Assembly (NCBI GenBank): GCA_028278425.1
Contig: JANQEJ010000218.1
Coordinates: 1-32,886 of the forward strand
Direction: 5' to 3'
DNA: 32,886 nucleotides
Origin: Planctomycetota bacterium
GTDB lineage: Bacteria > Planctomycetota > UBA1135 > GCA-002686595
Shown: one piece after another, positions 32,863 through 32,886 of the stretch
Layout: each line of letters opens with the position of its first letter
How positions within the stretch are numbered: the stretch's first letter is position 1
The notes under the pieces: model-generated
Seen by the model: only the letters and a program-made list of their open reading frames with translations
Told to the model about the DNA's origin: nothing
Database searches by the model: none
Position numbers and translations under genes: made by a program

Positions 32863-32886
32863 TGATGTGAGTCGAGCAGTCGCAGG

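Overview
The window is GC-rich bacterial chromosome, densely coded on both strands. It best fits a Planctomycetota-type Gram-negative. The reasons are several large secreted FG-GAP/VCBS propeller proteins and Cys-rich secreted proteins with a similar C-terminal module, two ECF sigma factors in small operons, oversized signal peptidases I, and an LptB-type LPS-export ATPase. This placement is inference from protein style; Myxococcota or a neglected lineage cannot be excluded without a marker-gene tree. No rRNA, tRNA or CRISPR array was seen.

Region by region. 1-1103 is the right part of an IS630-family insertion sequence with an intact DDE transposase; its right end sits in a CTAG that is also the stop codon of the next gene. 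1100-3713 holds two secreted proteins on the minus strand, one Cys-rich and one a seven-repeat FG-GAP propeller. 3875-7609 is a plus-strand operon of ECF sigma factor, membrane anti-sigma-like protein and TPR-CHAT caspase-like protease, with overlapping genes. 7606-13184 holds three more secreted proteins, including one with seven near-identical 201-nt repeats. 13385-14382 is a small membrane protein translationally coupled to a second ECF sigma factor. 14434-20136 holds a hotdog thioesterase, a secreted protein, a HEAFH metallopeptidase and a secreted protein with 14 VCBS-type calcium motifs.

From 20212 to 31119 everything is on the minus strand and largely housekeeping: lptB-etfB-etfA (LPS export ATPase plus electron-transfer flavoprotein), then rph-rdgB-lepA-lepB-lepB (RNase PH, XTP/dITP pyrophosphatase, EF4, two tandem signal peptidases I with large insertions), then a DUF2235 hydrolase and birA. 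The rph group is tightly packed (overlaps or gaps of 2-20 nt) and has a recognisable promoter. 31355-32791 is a secreted protein of visibly lower GC with an eight-cysteine hydrophobic segment.

The most interesting unit is 3875-7609. A sigma factor, its probable membrane-bound inhibitor and a caspase-like peptidase with both catalytic residues are made as one transcript, which suggests sigma release or downstream signalling by regulated proteolysis. The secreted propeller proteins need an export route, and the doubled signal peptidase I genes may reflect that load.
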